Shown in pieces: positions 13,179 through 28,100 of a stretch of 64,000 nucleotides of DNA. The stretch is from Phalacrocorax aristotelis. Lineage: Eukaryota; Chordata; Aves; Suliformes; Phalacrocoracidae. The stretch is taken from the NCBI RefSeq assembly GCF_949628215.1, contig NC_134279.1, positions 57,028,266 to 57,092,265 on the forward strand, given 5' to 3'. How positions within the stretch are numbered: position 1 is the stretch's first letter; each line of letters begins with the position of its first letter. The notes under the pieces were generated by a model, which worked only from the letters and a program-made list of their open reading frames with translations, was not told the DNA's origin and did no database searches. Made by a program: the position numbers and the translations under genes.

Positions 13179-16100
13179 TGAGAGAGGAAATAAAAGCTTC
13201 TTCAATATTTACCCCACATCCAAAGCAGTGCACACCATTTGCCACTTTCGTTAACATCTGTGTAACATTACCATTTAACGCGCTTCTCCTTGCCACTGTT
13301 TGGTATAAGGCTTTTACTGAATACACCACAGTACTCTTATATTTTGTCCATCAGGAAGTTCACAACCCCCAGAGTTTAGGGCTGCTGTTTTGCAGAATTG
13401 CCAGCATGCCCTTTTGCTTCTGAGCTGTGCCAGGATGCTTGTGCCTGAGGTTGAAGCCTGCGTCTTTAGGATGCAGTCTGAGGATAAGTTCTGCTCCTCG
13501 CAACATTGTCAGAGTAAACTGCTCCCAATCACTTGAGTTGGAAGTCTGAATCAGAAAAAAACCAAAGTTTATGACTACCTTCTTAAAAGACAGGTGTAAC
13601 TGAAAGTGAGGAGGTAAAGCTTTCTCTAAGATATCTTGCAGTGCATGTTTCTGACCACCTGGGGAGCAAAAGGAGCCTGCCCTGGACAGCCTCTACTTTA
13701 AACAAGTATAGCTAGAAATGGCAAAAGCTGAATTGCTGACAAGCAAAATCAGTTCACACTAATGCCGTTGTTTCATCTGCTGCAAACTAACAGAATATTT
13801 GACCAAGATCAGATTTCCAGAGTATACAGCAAATGTGAAGCTGTCCTGGCTCTTTAGAATATCTTGGAAATGTTTACATCTCATAGTAGTTCTTGGTTCC
13901 TTCTGTTGACCTAGTAAAAGTAGGAAACAAGATAAAGCATTATAATGTAAAGTAGTCAGCCTTCTGTCATTGATTAATTTATTTAGACATCTAAAAGAGT
14001 TTACACCCTGCAGCTACAAAAATTCCCAGATCCTGGTCTTATCGTGGACCCCTGCAAGCACAGGTTGCCTCAGTGTGATTAGAGGTATGGAAATAACCTG
14101 ATGCAAAAGCTGAATTCTTACTTATAAACTAAACGGCAGAGCACACTCAGGATATATCTATGTTTAAAGGTCTAAAATCTTTGGCAGCCCGGGATGACCT
14201 TTAGTCTGAAACCAGACAATTAACCTGGAAATAAAGATCTTATCAAACTGGAGTGGTGGATATTATTGCACATTACCTTAGCAAGGTGGCACGTTCCTTC
14301 ACAGTGACACTTACTGGCTGGTACAATTTCTTTGCACTTGCTACTCAGGGCTCTCTGTTTTCCTCTGGTAAACCTCGCTGTACCTTTGTGCTGCCAAATA
14401 CAAATTAAAAATAACTATCTTAAATAGCTAAAATAGGTAAGTAGTCTAAAGTTAAGGAAAGCACACCACCTCTTTTGCTCAGGTGTTTCTGCCAAGTTGC
14501 ATGAAAGGCTGCACTCTGTATCTGGGTCAGGTTAATGGCAGTGCTTTTCCCTGCCCTTTGTCTGGATCAAACCTTCTCCGTACAACACTCCCACAGCCAT
14601 AGCACTGCAATCGTAAATTCTCCTCCCAAGGAAATAACAGAGGGAGGAACATAAGGCTACCCAAAATCTTAACTTTACTGTCACCTTGTTGATGCATAGC
14701 GAGCAGCAGCTCTGGAAAAGTACCCCTATATTTACATGAAATGGTGCAGAACCATCAGCAATACCCTAAGAAGGAAAAAACCCACCATATCTGACTAATG
14801 AAATGCAGCGTAGTATGGCTATGATATTTCTATAACACAAGTTTTTCCAGTCCTTGCAGTGACACAAATCTTGCTAGATTCTGTCCCTCTTGTCAGCCTC
14901 TAACACTACCTGTTCTGGGAAGCTTTATTTCATATTTGGTCTTTTCTCCAGAAATCATGTCAGTGGGTGTAGATTTCATAGTATGTACAAGGAAAATAAG
15001 TACATGAAAGTAAACAATATTAGGCCTGAAGTTGCACACTGATTGTGGATAGTGAGGAAAGAGGTAGCTAGAACATCGCAGACAGTAACACAAGGTTGAC
15101 CACAGACCCATATCAGTCTGTGTATTTCTGCAGAGTGGAGTACAGTCCCTGTGTCATGTTTGCTGGGGAGCTGGCAGATTAAAAAACCACTAAAGGACAC
15201 TATTCTTTTTCACACCATCCCGTCTTCAGTGACCATGCATTCAACCCAGTAATCTGTGGTGGTTCATGATGCGTGATGACACAGAATTGCTTCAAGTAAT
15301 GTGGGTAATATCTGACATAGAGGGAATAGCTTGGATCAGTGTTTAAAATTTAATTTCCTAGACATTTCAAATTATTCCTCACTTAACACTAATTTAATAT
15401 TGAAATCCAAGTCTCTTTGGAGAAGGGGAGACGGACAAAGTATGAGTGTGATGCCAAGAAAGAATGACTGGGTAGTCGGAATGAAACAGCTAACCTAGAA
15501 AATTACACCAATATAGAAGACTGAACTTCTAGCAGCTGTGCTTATTGACTAAAGTGGAAAAATTACACAGATCACTCTACTGTCTTGCAAGTTAACTGTT
15601 GACCTGAATGTGATAGACATTATTGCTGGGTCAGGAATCCTGTATAATCCTCAGTTTCTTACTGACTGAGAGCTCCTAGCATATCATGGTATCTGTTCTT
15701 ATTAGATCCTGTAGCAAAAACAGAAGACAAACAGCAAGGGAAAAGGCTCTTCCAAAAAATAGTGAGGGGCACAAAAGCAAAAATTCTTCCAGTTTTTCTA
15801 GTTATCATTGTGACAGAGATTTATTACCCCATCAAGAACTAATTGAAGTAGATTTGCTATCTTTTGGATATAAGGAACAACTCAAAGGAACCCGAACTAC
15901 TAAAATTGTTCTGAATGAAAAAAGAAAAAAAAATATCCCTAACCATGCTGCTGAACGTAGGATACTGAAGAGAAAAAGACTTAAAGGAAGTGCGAGAGTG
16001 AGAGTACAGCTAAAAAAATTTAAGCTAGTTTTCCCTTTGTTGCCTATGCAGGATGTATCTGAGAAACAGGTTGCAGTGAGGTGAGTCATGGGTTGGGCCC

Positions 16101-19100
16101 CAGAGCTTGTAACATTAGTAGTAGTCACGCCATCAGGAAGGTGGATACAAAGGCTCAAATTTCATTTTCTATGTAGACAGTCACCTCTGTGATGGTTTAA
16201 CCCAAGAGAACAAACTTATGCAAATTATCTCCACAGCAGAGACATGTCCGGTGTTGCACGCAATACCCAGAGCCTGGTGAAGTTTGGACACCAAAGCCAA
16301 ATCGCACCACTCTCCCAGAAAACAAAATAAACCCTAGAGAATGAAGAACGCTCAACATTTCCATAATCAAGCACTAAGAATCTGCTGCTGTGACAATGTT
16401 GGCAGTTGACAGAAATATTTCTTTTCTAATCCCGGAGGAGCCCGTGCAATGCACGATGTCTGCTTCTGCTTTCTTCCTGTTCTGCTGGGCATCAGCAATA
16501 CCTGCAGAATACCTTCTGGATCATACATGCTTACCATTTACCTGTGAAAGCAGTGCTTTGTAGCAAGACGTTTCCTAACAGAAGGAAAAAAAAAAAATCA
16601 ACCCATATATTTTCAAGGATGGCATTAAAATGTAACTGCAATTCTTTGTCATATTGTCAGGAGAGTTAGCTGTATTTTTAGAAAGTAGACAGCCAAAAAT
16701 AGAAGAGTAGGTCTAATATAACTCTCCTCTCCTGACATATAAGCAATTACAAAACCAGTTTTAAAACTTATCTAACGACATTTTTTCTTTTCTTTTTTTA
16801 CATGGCCAATCACCCAATTAAACTATAAAATGGAATATCTCTTGATAGAACAATGTACAATAGAATTTAAATTATACCCTATTCCCTTTCAAAATTCAAG
16901 ACAATGAAATAATTATCTGCTCGAAACTTTAAAGAACAGGAGTGCAAAAGAATTTATTTTTAAAAAGGGAGGGGAGGAGAAAATCTCAGATTTCATTTTT
17001 ACCATCTCTATCCATAATTGTTTAGGTCAGATGCTTAAAGGTTTGGAAATGCTAAGATAACAGCAAGAGAGGGAAATCAGGGGCAGAGGAGTGGAGGAGG
17101 CGAGGGGAAGCAGCAAATATTTCAAACTGGAACTGCTGAGGGCAGAGTTTGGTCAGCTGATCTTGACACAATCAGATTCCCAGTCTTTTCTGCGCATTGC
17201 ATTTCTAAGGTCATTTAGTAGCTGGTTTAAAAAAATGCTTAAAGAACAACTGTATTTCAGTGTTACGGCTACTACCATGATGTCTGAGAGACAGACGCAT
17301 GCTATCTTAGCTTCTCAGGTCATAAAAGAGCAACGTAGGCAAAGCCAGGAGATAAGGCAAAATCACCACTCTTGAAGTTCAGGGGAACCCTGAATTTCTA
17401 GACTGAGACTTTCATTTTTCACTTACCATTGCCTCCTAATTTTTCTTTTCTTCCTCATTTGGTATAGTGTGTAACTATATTTCAAAAAGAAGAAACCGAT
17501 GGAAAACAAAATATTTTTTCAGAGCAAAGAAAAGCTCCCATACAAAATGGCTCCAGGAAATGAGGGGAAAAATATACAACAGTATATAAACTTTAAATGT
17601 ATCCTCCAAAAAGGAAGCAGAATCAATAGCCCAGGCAAAACAACTGACTCATTTGACCAGCTTTTCTCCTGTGTTCTAGGACATTCAGATGTGAAGGGAT
17701 GAAAAAAAAAATGTTTTCTTAAAGAAAGAAGATAGGACTTCTCATTGTCTTGGAATATGTGGCCTGGAGTGACAAAGGAAGAAACCAATGTATCTTCTAC
17801 TATTAATTGAGAAGCAAATGTCTTTACTACCTTCTAATTTACAAAAGAAAGCTTATCTAGATGAATTATTATCCCTGATAGCAGAAATAATTTGAGGAGT
17901 ATTCCATAAGGTAAGTTAATTAAACTTAACCACCAAACAACAACAGATAAAAAGAGAAGACACAGATAAATAAAAATTTTGCAAGGTTAGAAAATGCATG
18001 ATTATCATCTTGTTAAAAATGTTTAATATAGGGGATGCATCCAATACCATTCAGGGACGGGAGGAAAAGACAAGGAAAGGTAACTGAGGTAATGCATTTC
18101 TGTAAAAAGCACACATTCAGCAGATGTTGGTGTTCTGGTACGGAAATAATAATCAAGTAGGTAAAAGCCTAAGAATGTTTCGGTCCTTCTACAGAAAATA
18201 AAGTTTGACCCAAATTTCCTAAATTATACGGTTAGTGAAGCTGGATCCTATGCACTCTTGCATTCTTGCATTCTTAAAGTAGTTTTGTTAATGTGTCACC
18301 TAACTGGTAACTCAGACTTTTTCCAGCCAGGTCCAAGACTGACCGCCAGCATGTTTCACGGTGGAGAGTTGCTAGGCTAAACAAAACATTAGGCAAATAG
18401 TAGGCCTTTATGGTTACTTCTTTTTTCTTTCTAGTCTCTGTCTCACTTTGTGAAAACAACAAACACAGACAAGAAAAGTCTGTGAAAAAGGATGAAAATA
18501 AGTCCATTGCCCCATAAACTTAAAGGTGTCATAAAATCAAAGTATTCAAGGAAGATTCAGGTCAAGTGGAATTACAATGATGTAAAACCCAGGAGGAGAA
18601 TTCAAGGCCTCCTTGGAAACACTAGGGGAAAAACTATCGCTGTATTAAAGCTTCCACCATTCCTTTCCTTTTTGCCACAGAAATAAGAATTTCCAGAGAA
18701 TAACATATAATTATAGCACCACAGCTGTATATCCAGCTGAGAGAATGGTTACTTTGTAATACTTACAAAATATATCTCTGATAAACAGTACTTTATTTGA
18801 AGCTGCGTTTCTTTTTGCCTTTTGCCTCTAATGTTTAACATCCCTGGGACCTGGGCACCCGAAAACACCTGAAATTATTTCCTTCTTTGGTTTCATAAAG
18901 AAATACAGGTGTATATCTAATGTGTGTGTCCCCACACACACAGGCACACATGCATACACACAAAAGCCATTTTATGCCCTGTTTTGAAGATTCAGACTTT
19001 GCCCTTTTTTTCATACTGAGGCGGAAAAGTTTTCAGGAAGATGTCTGGAAGTAGGGCCGGGGAGGCCTGGCAGGGCAGGGCGAAACCTCACTGGGGATGG

Positions 19101-22100
19101 CAGCTAAACTCCTCACGCAGGTGCCCCAAACACAAGGGCTGTGGAGAAATTGTGTTAATCTTCTGCTAATACAATAGTCATCTCTTATCACAAACACCGA
19201 TTCTTGCACGTATCCTATTTTTTCACTCATTTTAATTTGTTTTCAGGTGGATTGTCAGTTAGATACTGAGTATTTTTATAAGGTTAGATCTGTGGCAGCA
19301 TTATCAAGCACCGTCCTGGTACACATGCTGTCCCATGTAGTTTCAGAATAATCAGGTGCATTCACATTGCGATGTCATCAGAAAAATATTTTTGACAGGG
19401 ACTCTTTCAGCCAACTCGCTTTGCTGTCCCAGAGACAGGGTTTGTGTCAGATCAAACAATCCTCAACTTTTTCCAAGAGGTTGATGACCGATTAAGCACA
19501 CACTGAGAACGAGAGATGTTTCGGCAGGAGGGAGGTGGGGAAAAGGCCAGCTTTTTTCCTAGAATGCAAGTGCCTAGGAAAACTACCGGGCTTTTTGTCG
19601 GCATGCTAACTCCTGAGCCTAGCCCGCAGCTGACAAATGCGTTTGCTTGGCCCCCTGCAGCTGCACATGGGCGGTGTGATTGCAATGCTGTAGTGAAACG
19701 GAGGAGCTCCCAACGTAATAAAGTTGCTCTTTGGCCACTCAGCTGTCTGCTGCAGAGATAAAGGATTGCAAAAGGAAAAATTGCATCAGGTAAAGGGCAT
19801 GTCCCAATTCACTGTGTATCGTAAGCCCTTCACTGCATCCCTTTTGCTCACCAGAGCAGTGACGTCTTCACTTTAACTATATAAATAGTGGCTTTCCACT
19901 GATATACGAAGAATTTCATGGTGAAATAAGAATGGAAATGGGTCGTCTTAGAATACATGGACTGTTTTAAAAAGAATGCTAAATGCATTGAGCTTTGAGG
20001 ACTGCAGCCCTGAGTCAAAGCACAAGGTAGAAGTAACCTGTGCCATAAGGCACTGCATGGTACTCCAGCAAGCACCTTGAAATCAGCAAAGCTTTCTTCA
20101 CCCAAATGGATAATGAGGATTCATTCAGTACTTCGCCAGACTGTTCATCAAATGCATTGATTTTTATCAGTTCATAAACACATCGTCAGCTGAACTTTAC
20201 ATCACTGTCAACAAAAGACCTAGATTAAAAACAAAGTTTAAAACCTAATGAAAGTGTTCCAAGGCATGAAAAGAGTCCAGATAAGCTGTGTTTATTTGGT
20301 GGCTGACACATATTGTTAATATCTGAGACAGAATGTCTACAATAGATTTTTTAAACATCAAACATTTTTTTAATTGATTCATTTTGGAAAACTTGTCAAG
20401 TAGAAACACAGATGGGAGTAGTTCTTATAAACTCAGTGATAAGAAGTAAAATACAGGAACTAAAACAATAATATTCAGCATTCTGGAAAAAAAGAGTTTG
20501 AACCATGTCAAACATTGAACTAAATAAATACCATAGCATGTGCTCCTATAGCACGTAGCATTTATCTTCATGGACAGGATTAATTAAATAATTTATAAGT
20601 GTTGCGGAATGGAGGATGAATGAGTTTCCTATACTAATTCTTGTAAAAGTGATTACCAGCATCTCATGGGGTTCCCAGAACTCCCCTTTATGCTATGAAT
20701 GAATGTCCCACTTCAGTTTCATAAATGACCACTCACAATTGCTTTTTTCCTTCTGTGCCATCATTATGTATGGAACATGCATAATGAGATGATTGTTGCC
20801 AGCTAAGATTTCTTTTCTTTTTCTCTTGCAGTTTGTGTTATTTTCAAAAATGGTGCAGCATTACAATCAGCCATTTGTCTTCCATAGTAACAGGATTTTC
20901 ATGCACAGGACTAAAATCAAACTCTCATTTTACAGAAAAAAAAAGCATGTTAAAGTTGTTGTTTAGGGCAGAGATTGTAAGGATAAGTTCACAACCACTT
21001 TTTTACTCTCAGCTGTGTGTGCAAAGGCAGGGAATTTTATTACCTGTCAGATGCAGTTTATAACAGGTGCTTTTTCAATGACAGCATTCCCATCCCCAGA
21101 ATGATTTAATCAGAAAGCCAAGTAAAGATAACACTTGTGTGCAACCAACAAGAATCCAATTAGTGTATGGGTCTCCTTGGTTTTGTCTTGACTCTTCATG
21201 CATCAAAAAAAGGGATCCTGCCTTTGCAGCCTTCATGTCAGCCTTGTGCAAGCAAGGAAACGTTCCTTGAAGCAGTGGAGCTTTGCACTGACTGACACAG
21301 CTGATACGCTGGTACCATGCAGTGCATTTGCACGACTCTTCAGCTTCCCCTTTAGACTGGGCCTGCATCTATCTTTGCTTTCCATGGGCGCCTGTTTCAT
21401 ACTGCCTGCATATATTTGGCACCCTAACATGGCAACTGTAGCAGAGGCTGCAGTTTTCTTTCCAGGTGGCAACAGGCAGTTACCATGAGGAAGAGGATGG
21501 AAGTAAGAGGGAAAGAGCTGGTAGTGAAGCTACTGGCCAACTCACAGAGAGAACTGAGAGCCGGGGAGGGAGCCCACAGGAATTTCAGCAGGTTTCTGTT
21601 CCTCTCTGCTCCTTCCCTATGGGAGAAAGGGATCAGTTTCTTTACATTTTCACATTTTCTTTGGGAAAGGAAAGTAAAGATTATGTGAAGAATGCTGAGT
21701 CAGTGCTTTGATTTACAAGTCCGTTGCCGTTCATGTTTGATCACTGCATGTTGAGTAATGATTCAACATTGCCAATCATTAGAATCAACTCATCTCCACA
21801 ACTAAAATTATTCTCTATAAATACACAGGAAATGCTTAGTATGACTATAAAATAATACATAATTTTATAAATTGTTATTTTTAGAACTAGTTGTAGTTAG
21901 TTTTCTATATTTGCCCCTCTACTAGAGGAGAATGAGAAGTGAGCAATACTATTCATTTGTTCAAAACTAAGAATTTGATAAATGTTACCAAAAGCTATTA
22001 TCAGCTATATTTTACTGGTAAAGAGACAATTGTGGAAATCACTGCAGGAAATGAGAGGCATTATCTGGAGCTAAATTCATGTCTGCTTTCTAGCGTAGTG

Positions 22101-25100
22101 AAGAAAACAACAAAAAGGGGATGCTGTCAGTGGGATGCGTGCTGCTCTTCCATAACGGAGTCTGCAGCACCTTTACTTTTCTCCCTCCCCTTTCCCAGAA
22201 AAGCATCCATTTTAGCAAGAAATATTTTTTTTCCTGTTTTTCTTGCATTTATCTTTGGTAAACTATACTTTCCCCTTAAATCAGTTCTCATAGAGCTCCA
22301 TTTGGTTCAAGACCACTTGGTTCTCTGGGTCCTAAGCACACTGCAGCTGTGCCTGGTATTGCTGAAATATAAATAGATTACTATCTCAGTGGGTTTTAAA
22401 GCCACAACTAAGCTTATTAAAATTGAGACATTGCACAAACTGCATTCAGTTCTATTAATTATGATCTTTACATTCAGTAACACTGAATTCAGTTTATTCC
22501 AGAGCACTGCAGGGAAAAGAGACAAAGTGATGTCTCCAGACCTAAGTTTACAGCAAGTATTTCTCTGAGTAGGAATAGCTTCTTTTTCAGAAGCTAATGT
22601 TTGACAATTAAAAGAATGTACAAAGCAGTATTTTTTGGGGGCTTAGAGGAAGCTAACCTTTATATCCTAGCATGCATCAAATCACCTTGGTAAGAGGTAC
22701 AAAATGAAAACCGGCATTGCTGAAGCTGATGGAGCTTTTGCAGCTGACATTAGATGAACAAGTTAAACGTCACCCATGGTGAATACTGTTCTATATTTCA
22801 AAATCTGAATAATCTACTTTAATTTCCAAACATCTGATGTAATAGTAAGTGATTTCGCTCGCTGATCTACATTTTATGATCCTTTTCTCCCAGATAAGCA
22901 TTAGATTAGTCTCATGGTGTCTAAATAGACGTTGGCGCCTCTAGAGAACTAAAAGATAAATGGAAATGGAACACTTAGAGAAGATGCTTTTTTTTCATTT
23001 CCCCTTCAATTTTCCTTTTCTGGGATAATAGAGCTTTTTGACTTCTCCGAAGTCTCACCAACCTTCCACTATATTTGCATTCTGTTACAGATTTATTTAT
23101 ATTTAGCATTTTTCTTTGGCCAGCAGAATAGGCTATGATGCTGGATTAGTGCTTTATTCATAGTAGGATTTCAGATGAGTCACAGATATATCTTTGCAGC
23201 AGCTGTTGCAGACCTTGTAATGCCATTAGGCTCTGACTCAGAGAGATGTTGCACTGGCGTACTGTGGCTATAGTCTCAGTGATCTCTGCAACACAGAAGC
23301 CACACAATGTAGATTATGGGAAAGTATCATTGACATTTTAACGCAAGGCATGTCCTGAAGGCATAATGCACACAATATACACTTCATAACTTTTGTGACC
23401 TTTTCAGAACTTACGTGGAAAAACACTGCAGAGGATGAGGAAATTCTACTTGCAGAAGTTTGTAACGGCTTCCTGTCAAAAAAGATTCACTTCCTACCTG
23501 ATGGCAAAAATAATTTCCTAGCTCATGGGTAAAAAAAGAACAAAACACAGAAACAACAGCAGCGACAAAAAGACTTCCTTGCTCATAACAAAAAAAAAAA
23601 AACCAAACCAAAACAAAAGAGAAAGTAAAAGTAACACCTCCTTGCTGATGATTGAAAAAGTTTCCCACTTCCTTACTCATGGTAAAAAGGCTCCGCAGAC
23701 CCACTCAAACCATTTAATGTCCATGAGAACTTTTAGAGGTCCTGCTGAAAAACTACACATTCATACTACAGAAGAAAATAGGTCCTGTGTGATACTAGAA
23801 ATTTGGTCAGGAGTTTAGCTGGATGTATGCAGAGGATCAAAAAGCATCTTACATATTCCCAACGGTGTTATAAAAGCTACTATTTCTGAGTTCTGGGGAA
23901 GAGTTATCATAAGCTTAGGCACAGATAATGCTTGGCATTTTCAGCTTCAATGCCAAGAACTCTGCTAAGCTTCCACCCTTGAGTGATGCCATCGGTACAG
24001 AAATATTAAGGCCATCTTTACCTCTAAGGTCTTGTATGTTAAACTGACACACTCAGCTAAATTCAGATTTAGAGCAGATAACCTGCTACACCTGGTAATA
24101 GGTACATTAAGTACAGTCGCTTGTCCTAAGTGCTCAGTAAGTAAGTGCTGTGATCATCTTGTTTCTGCCAAGTCATCCAGTTAGATGGCAGGCATTACTT
24201 TGGACTAACGGCATATATATACCTCACTCCTTACACACCTTTCTAACACTACACTTGCCACTCGGTGCTCATTTCATTTGATTTAATTCCACTGCCTTTA
24301 TCTGAGTATATCTGGCCTATTAAGATATAAACAAGTAATAGAGGACATGCATACAGAGATTTAACAGACTAAGCATGTAACAAGTTTTGTTTTGAAAAAC
24401 AAAAATAGAATAGTACGTAATTGTTATAGTGTGAAGATACATAAATAAAAAGGGAGTAGAGGAGAATGAGCTAAATCATTTGTTACACTGTTGATTGCCC
24501 AGACTGACAGATATTTTTTGGCGTGTCAAACATCTCAAAAATAAAACATGAATTCTCACCTCCCTAACACAGAAGTATGGGCATCTGTCATGTTATATTC
24601 ACTCGATCTATATTAGAACCTCTTAAAGCTTTTCAGAGACTCCTACCATGCTGCACGTTTTCATTTTGCAATGAACCCAGCACAAGGACATTATTTTGTT
24701 TAAAGGTCATGCAAAGCATTAGCTGAGTACACTTTTTAAGAAAACTGTTTTGTAAATGCACAAGGTTAGAGTATTTCATAAGGGCACAGTGTTGCAAGGT
24801 TTTGCGTACACGAGCGAGGACCTCATTCCCCAGATTTGTCTGTATTTATCACGTACATAAAAGAGAATACACACTGTAAATGCTTACAAATACATCAACA
24901 CAACAGATCAGTCTATCAGATAGATAGATCAAAACAATGTTGTTCTATAATGGTAAATATTACCTCTGGGCAACTAGGTATACATTAGATCCAGCGTGTG
25001 CAAACAAATGGGTACTGTTAAACCCTAAGTGGGATGTTTTAGTTCCTTACAGTGGCTGTTCAAAAGCTCCTGAAACCAAATATGTCAGAATCTTCTTTTC

Positions 25101-28100
25101 TAAATGTGTTATGGCTGCCTTTCTACCTAGGTAGTCTTATAGCTGTCTTCACTGTGATACTGCAGAGTGAAATGAATGCTGAAGACGGACTTTACTGTAG
25201 TAGAAAATAAAATACCATGTCATGTACATTAAACATAGGCTATACATAACTACACTCTTCATTTAGTAATAACATTCTTTTAAAGATTACATGGCAATGG
25301 CCTTCTGCCCTTCATCTTTTTTTTTTAACTGCCCCACACTACCTTGCTCTAGAGAGGACAGAAAGAAGATGGATAATGCAATTGGTAAGATCATTCCAGA
25401 AAAATACTGATATATATCATGACATTATTTGGAACTCTGCTTTTTAGTCAGAAGCATGTTTTTGGTTTGTATTTTACTGACTAGATAGTAACATGATGGT
25501 TTCAAAACTACCAAAAAAATCTGGGCAGTACCCTTGCACTCCTAAGGTCAACAGCAAAAATGATGGTCATGTTCAATGTATCTAGGATTTTGTTCTGAGC
25601 TTTTCTTTTTATTGAAGGATGTGGAAGATGTCAAAATACAGTTTTCACAAAGGCGGTATGAAAACGGAACTTTTTTGGGAACTTGGGAAAAGATGTTTGT
25701 GATCAAAGTCTAAACAGGGCAGTGTTTCATTGAATCTGTAAGGTTCAATGGGCAGCCTGAATGCTGCGACTTCTAACTTGTGACAAACTGGCTTTGTAAT
25801 CTTTACAGTGAAACAAACACCCTCTAGAACCAGAGACAAAAAAATCCATTGTGCAGGTTATTTTCACTTTTCATTAAAACTATCAGATTTAAATCTAAAC
25901 CATCTGATATCTTGTTGTCAAAGTCATTCTTTTACAGTTGGACTAGCATCCTCCTGGAACCACTTGCTGAAGCATGCAGTAAACTCTATGAGTATCCTGA
26001 CAGCCGAGAGTTTCAAATCTTACCTGTTGCCAGAGTTGTTAGACATTTAGTTATTACCCGACCAGGTCAAGAGGTGAGACTCTAAACCAAGGACTAGGAA
26101 AAGCACCCACCCCTGTGTCAAACACCAGACATTTGTCCCTGAGTCTGTAGAAACCATGAGCTTCTTGAGTCGTGGAAGAGGTGTAGTTTGGTAGCTACTT
26201 TACCCATTGTTTTAACTCCCAGGGCAGGCTTGTCTTCCTTTGATATGTACAATGTTACCTTTTCTCCTGTCTTCCCTACCCACGATTATTTCCTGACTCC
26301 AGTCCTCATTGCTGCAATCACACTTCATCCTCCTTGGCACACAACCGTCTCCAGAAGTGACACTGAAAAGCACAGGAAGTTTAACTTTTTTTCTTGGTTG
26401 AATGTTAATCTAGTAATGGCCCTCCTGATACTGGAGAAGACACTGAGAAGAGCTATTACAGAAGGGAATCCTGCTCTCTCCCTGTAGTCCTGCGACAGAA
26501 TATATCTGGCAAACTGCATGACCTTCAGAGATTTGGCTGTCAAATGCTGACTGCACTGAGAACCTGCAAGCTCAGATTTTCAGACTCATGGCTCGCCCGG
26601 TTTCAGTTAACTTTACTTTCAACTTCTTCTGAGCAACGTCATAAAGCATTCCTCTGACAATCACGTAGATCACCTCCACCTCTGCAAAGGCTCTGCAGTT
26701 TCCCAACTAAATGATGAGTTAACATTTGACATAGGAGTCCTGCACCACACACTATTTTCTCTCTCTTGTAAGACTTCCTGATATTTGGGTGCAGTGAAAT
26801 CAGGGACAGACAAGAAGGCATGGAGATCTGTTTCCAAGCTCAAATCTGCTACACTGCAGGACAGAGTGACACCTGCTTGCTCTCTTCAGATCAGGGAGCT
26901 CACTCATGCTCTATTTTGCTTTGTTTAACAGAATTTGTTCCAGTTTGGGTGGATTTCAGATTGGTGACGCATTTTTGGTTTATGAGTTCCTTCTCTTGAC
27001 TAACATTTCAATATTCCTACTACTATAGCCCCTGGTGGTAGCTGTATTGGTAGATATTTAAATCTGTTCTAAGTGCTTTTTGTAACTGACTGCCTGGAAA
27101 ACTGAAAGCATTTATTTTGCAGAGGTTCTCCTTATTCTCCTTACTTGTTGTCCCAGAAACATGTATCTAATTGGATATGAGTATTTTAACAACGTTATCG
27201 GAGAAGTATCTGCAGCTGTTTTAAATTTCAACTTCAGGGGCCTTGTTCACCATCCAGTTATTCCATGTTTACAGTGTCATAACATCTTTAAAATCAAAAG
27301 TGTTAAAGCCAGCATAAAATGGAGGAAAGCAGCAGCAAATTATACTATTGCTATCAATGTAAAGCCATATAACTTAAATTTGCACCAATTTTTTAAAGTT
27401 AATGTAATCACCAAGCAGCAGCATTAAATTGTCGTGCTGTATAATTAAGACCTGTGTATGCCACCTGCCATTACCCTTTCAGGATTTTCTTACATAGTTT
27501 GCTCTCACAGAAGAAACCAGTCTAATATAAACATCTGCATTTTGTTTCTCTTCTGTGGTTTTAATCTAGTATTTGCATAAGCGTGTTATTAGCCACGAAG
27601 AGGCCATCTGGCTGGCCACACTCTTCCTGATCCATTTTCTTCATGTGCCAACACTGCTTGCTCTTGTGCCATTTTCTTTATGTGACAAATCTCCCCACCA
27701 CAAGACTATACTGAAACTACCAACACGACTGTTTTTGTTTCTCTCTGCCGAGCAATGGATGCTTGTGCGTTTGTCGCAGCTTCACAAACCTCAAGGGATG
27801 TCTGCAGAATGCTACGATAGTCTTGAACCCACTGTGAGCGCCAAGTAGTCTGGCAAGAGATCAAACCTTTGCCTTGTTTTCTGGCAGAGTTTTTATTTCA
27901 GGCATGATGTTCTTCCTCCTCATGTTTTCTACAGCTGTGAGTGACTGTCAAGAGTGTCACACACAGAGCTGGACTTTCATGTTCTCCTTTAGCTGTCTGC
28001 TTCTATATAACTTTGCTCTTCCTGTTTATCCTGTTGTAGCAAACAAGGTCCTATGGGTACAGCAGATAGGTACTGGCAATCCTGTAAGACACTGTCTCTA

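Noticed and set aside
16190..16400. TGTGATGGTTTAACCC resembling the end of an avian LTR
   Set aside because: No partner terminus, target duplication, TATA or poly(A) signal could be matched; similarity of about 12 bases is not enough.
21939..22376. 145-codon plus-strand open frame
   Set aside because: No recognisable domain or family; length is within chance expectation for 64 kb of AT-rich DNA read in six frames.
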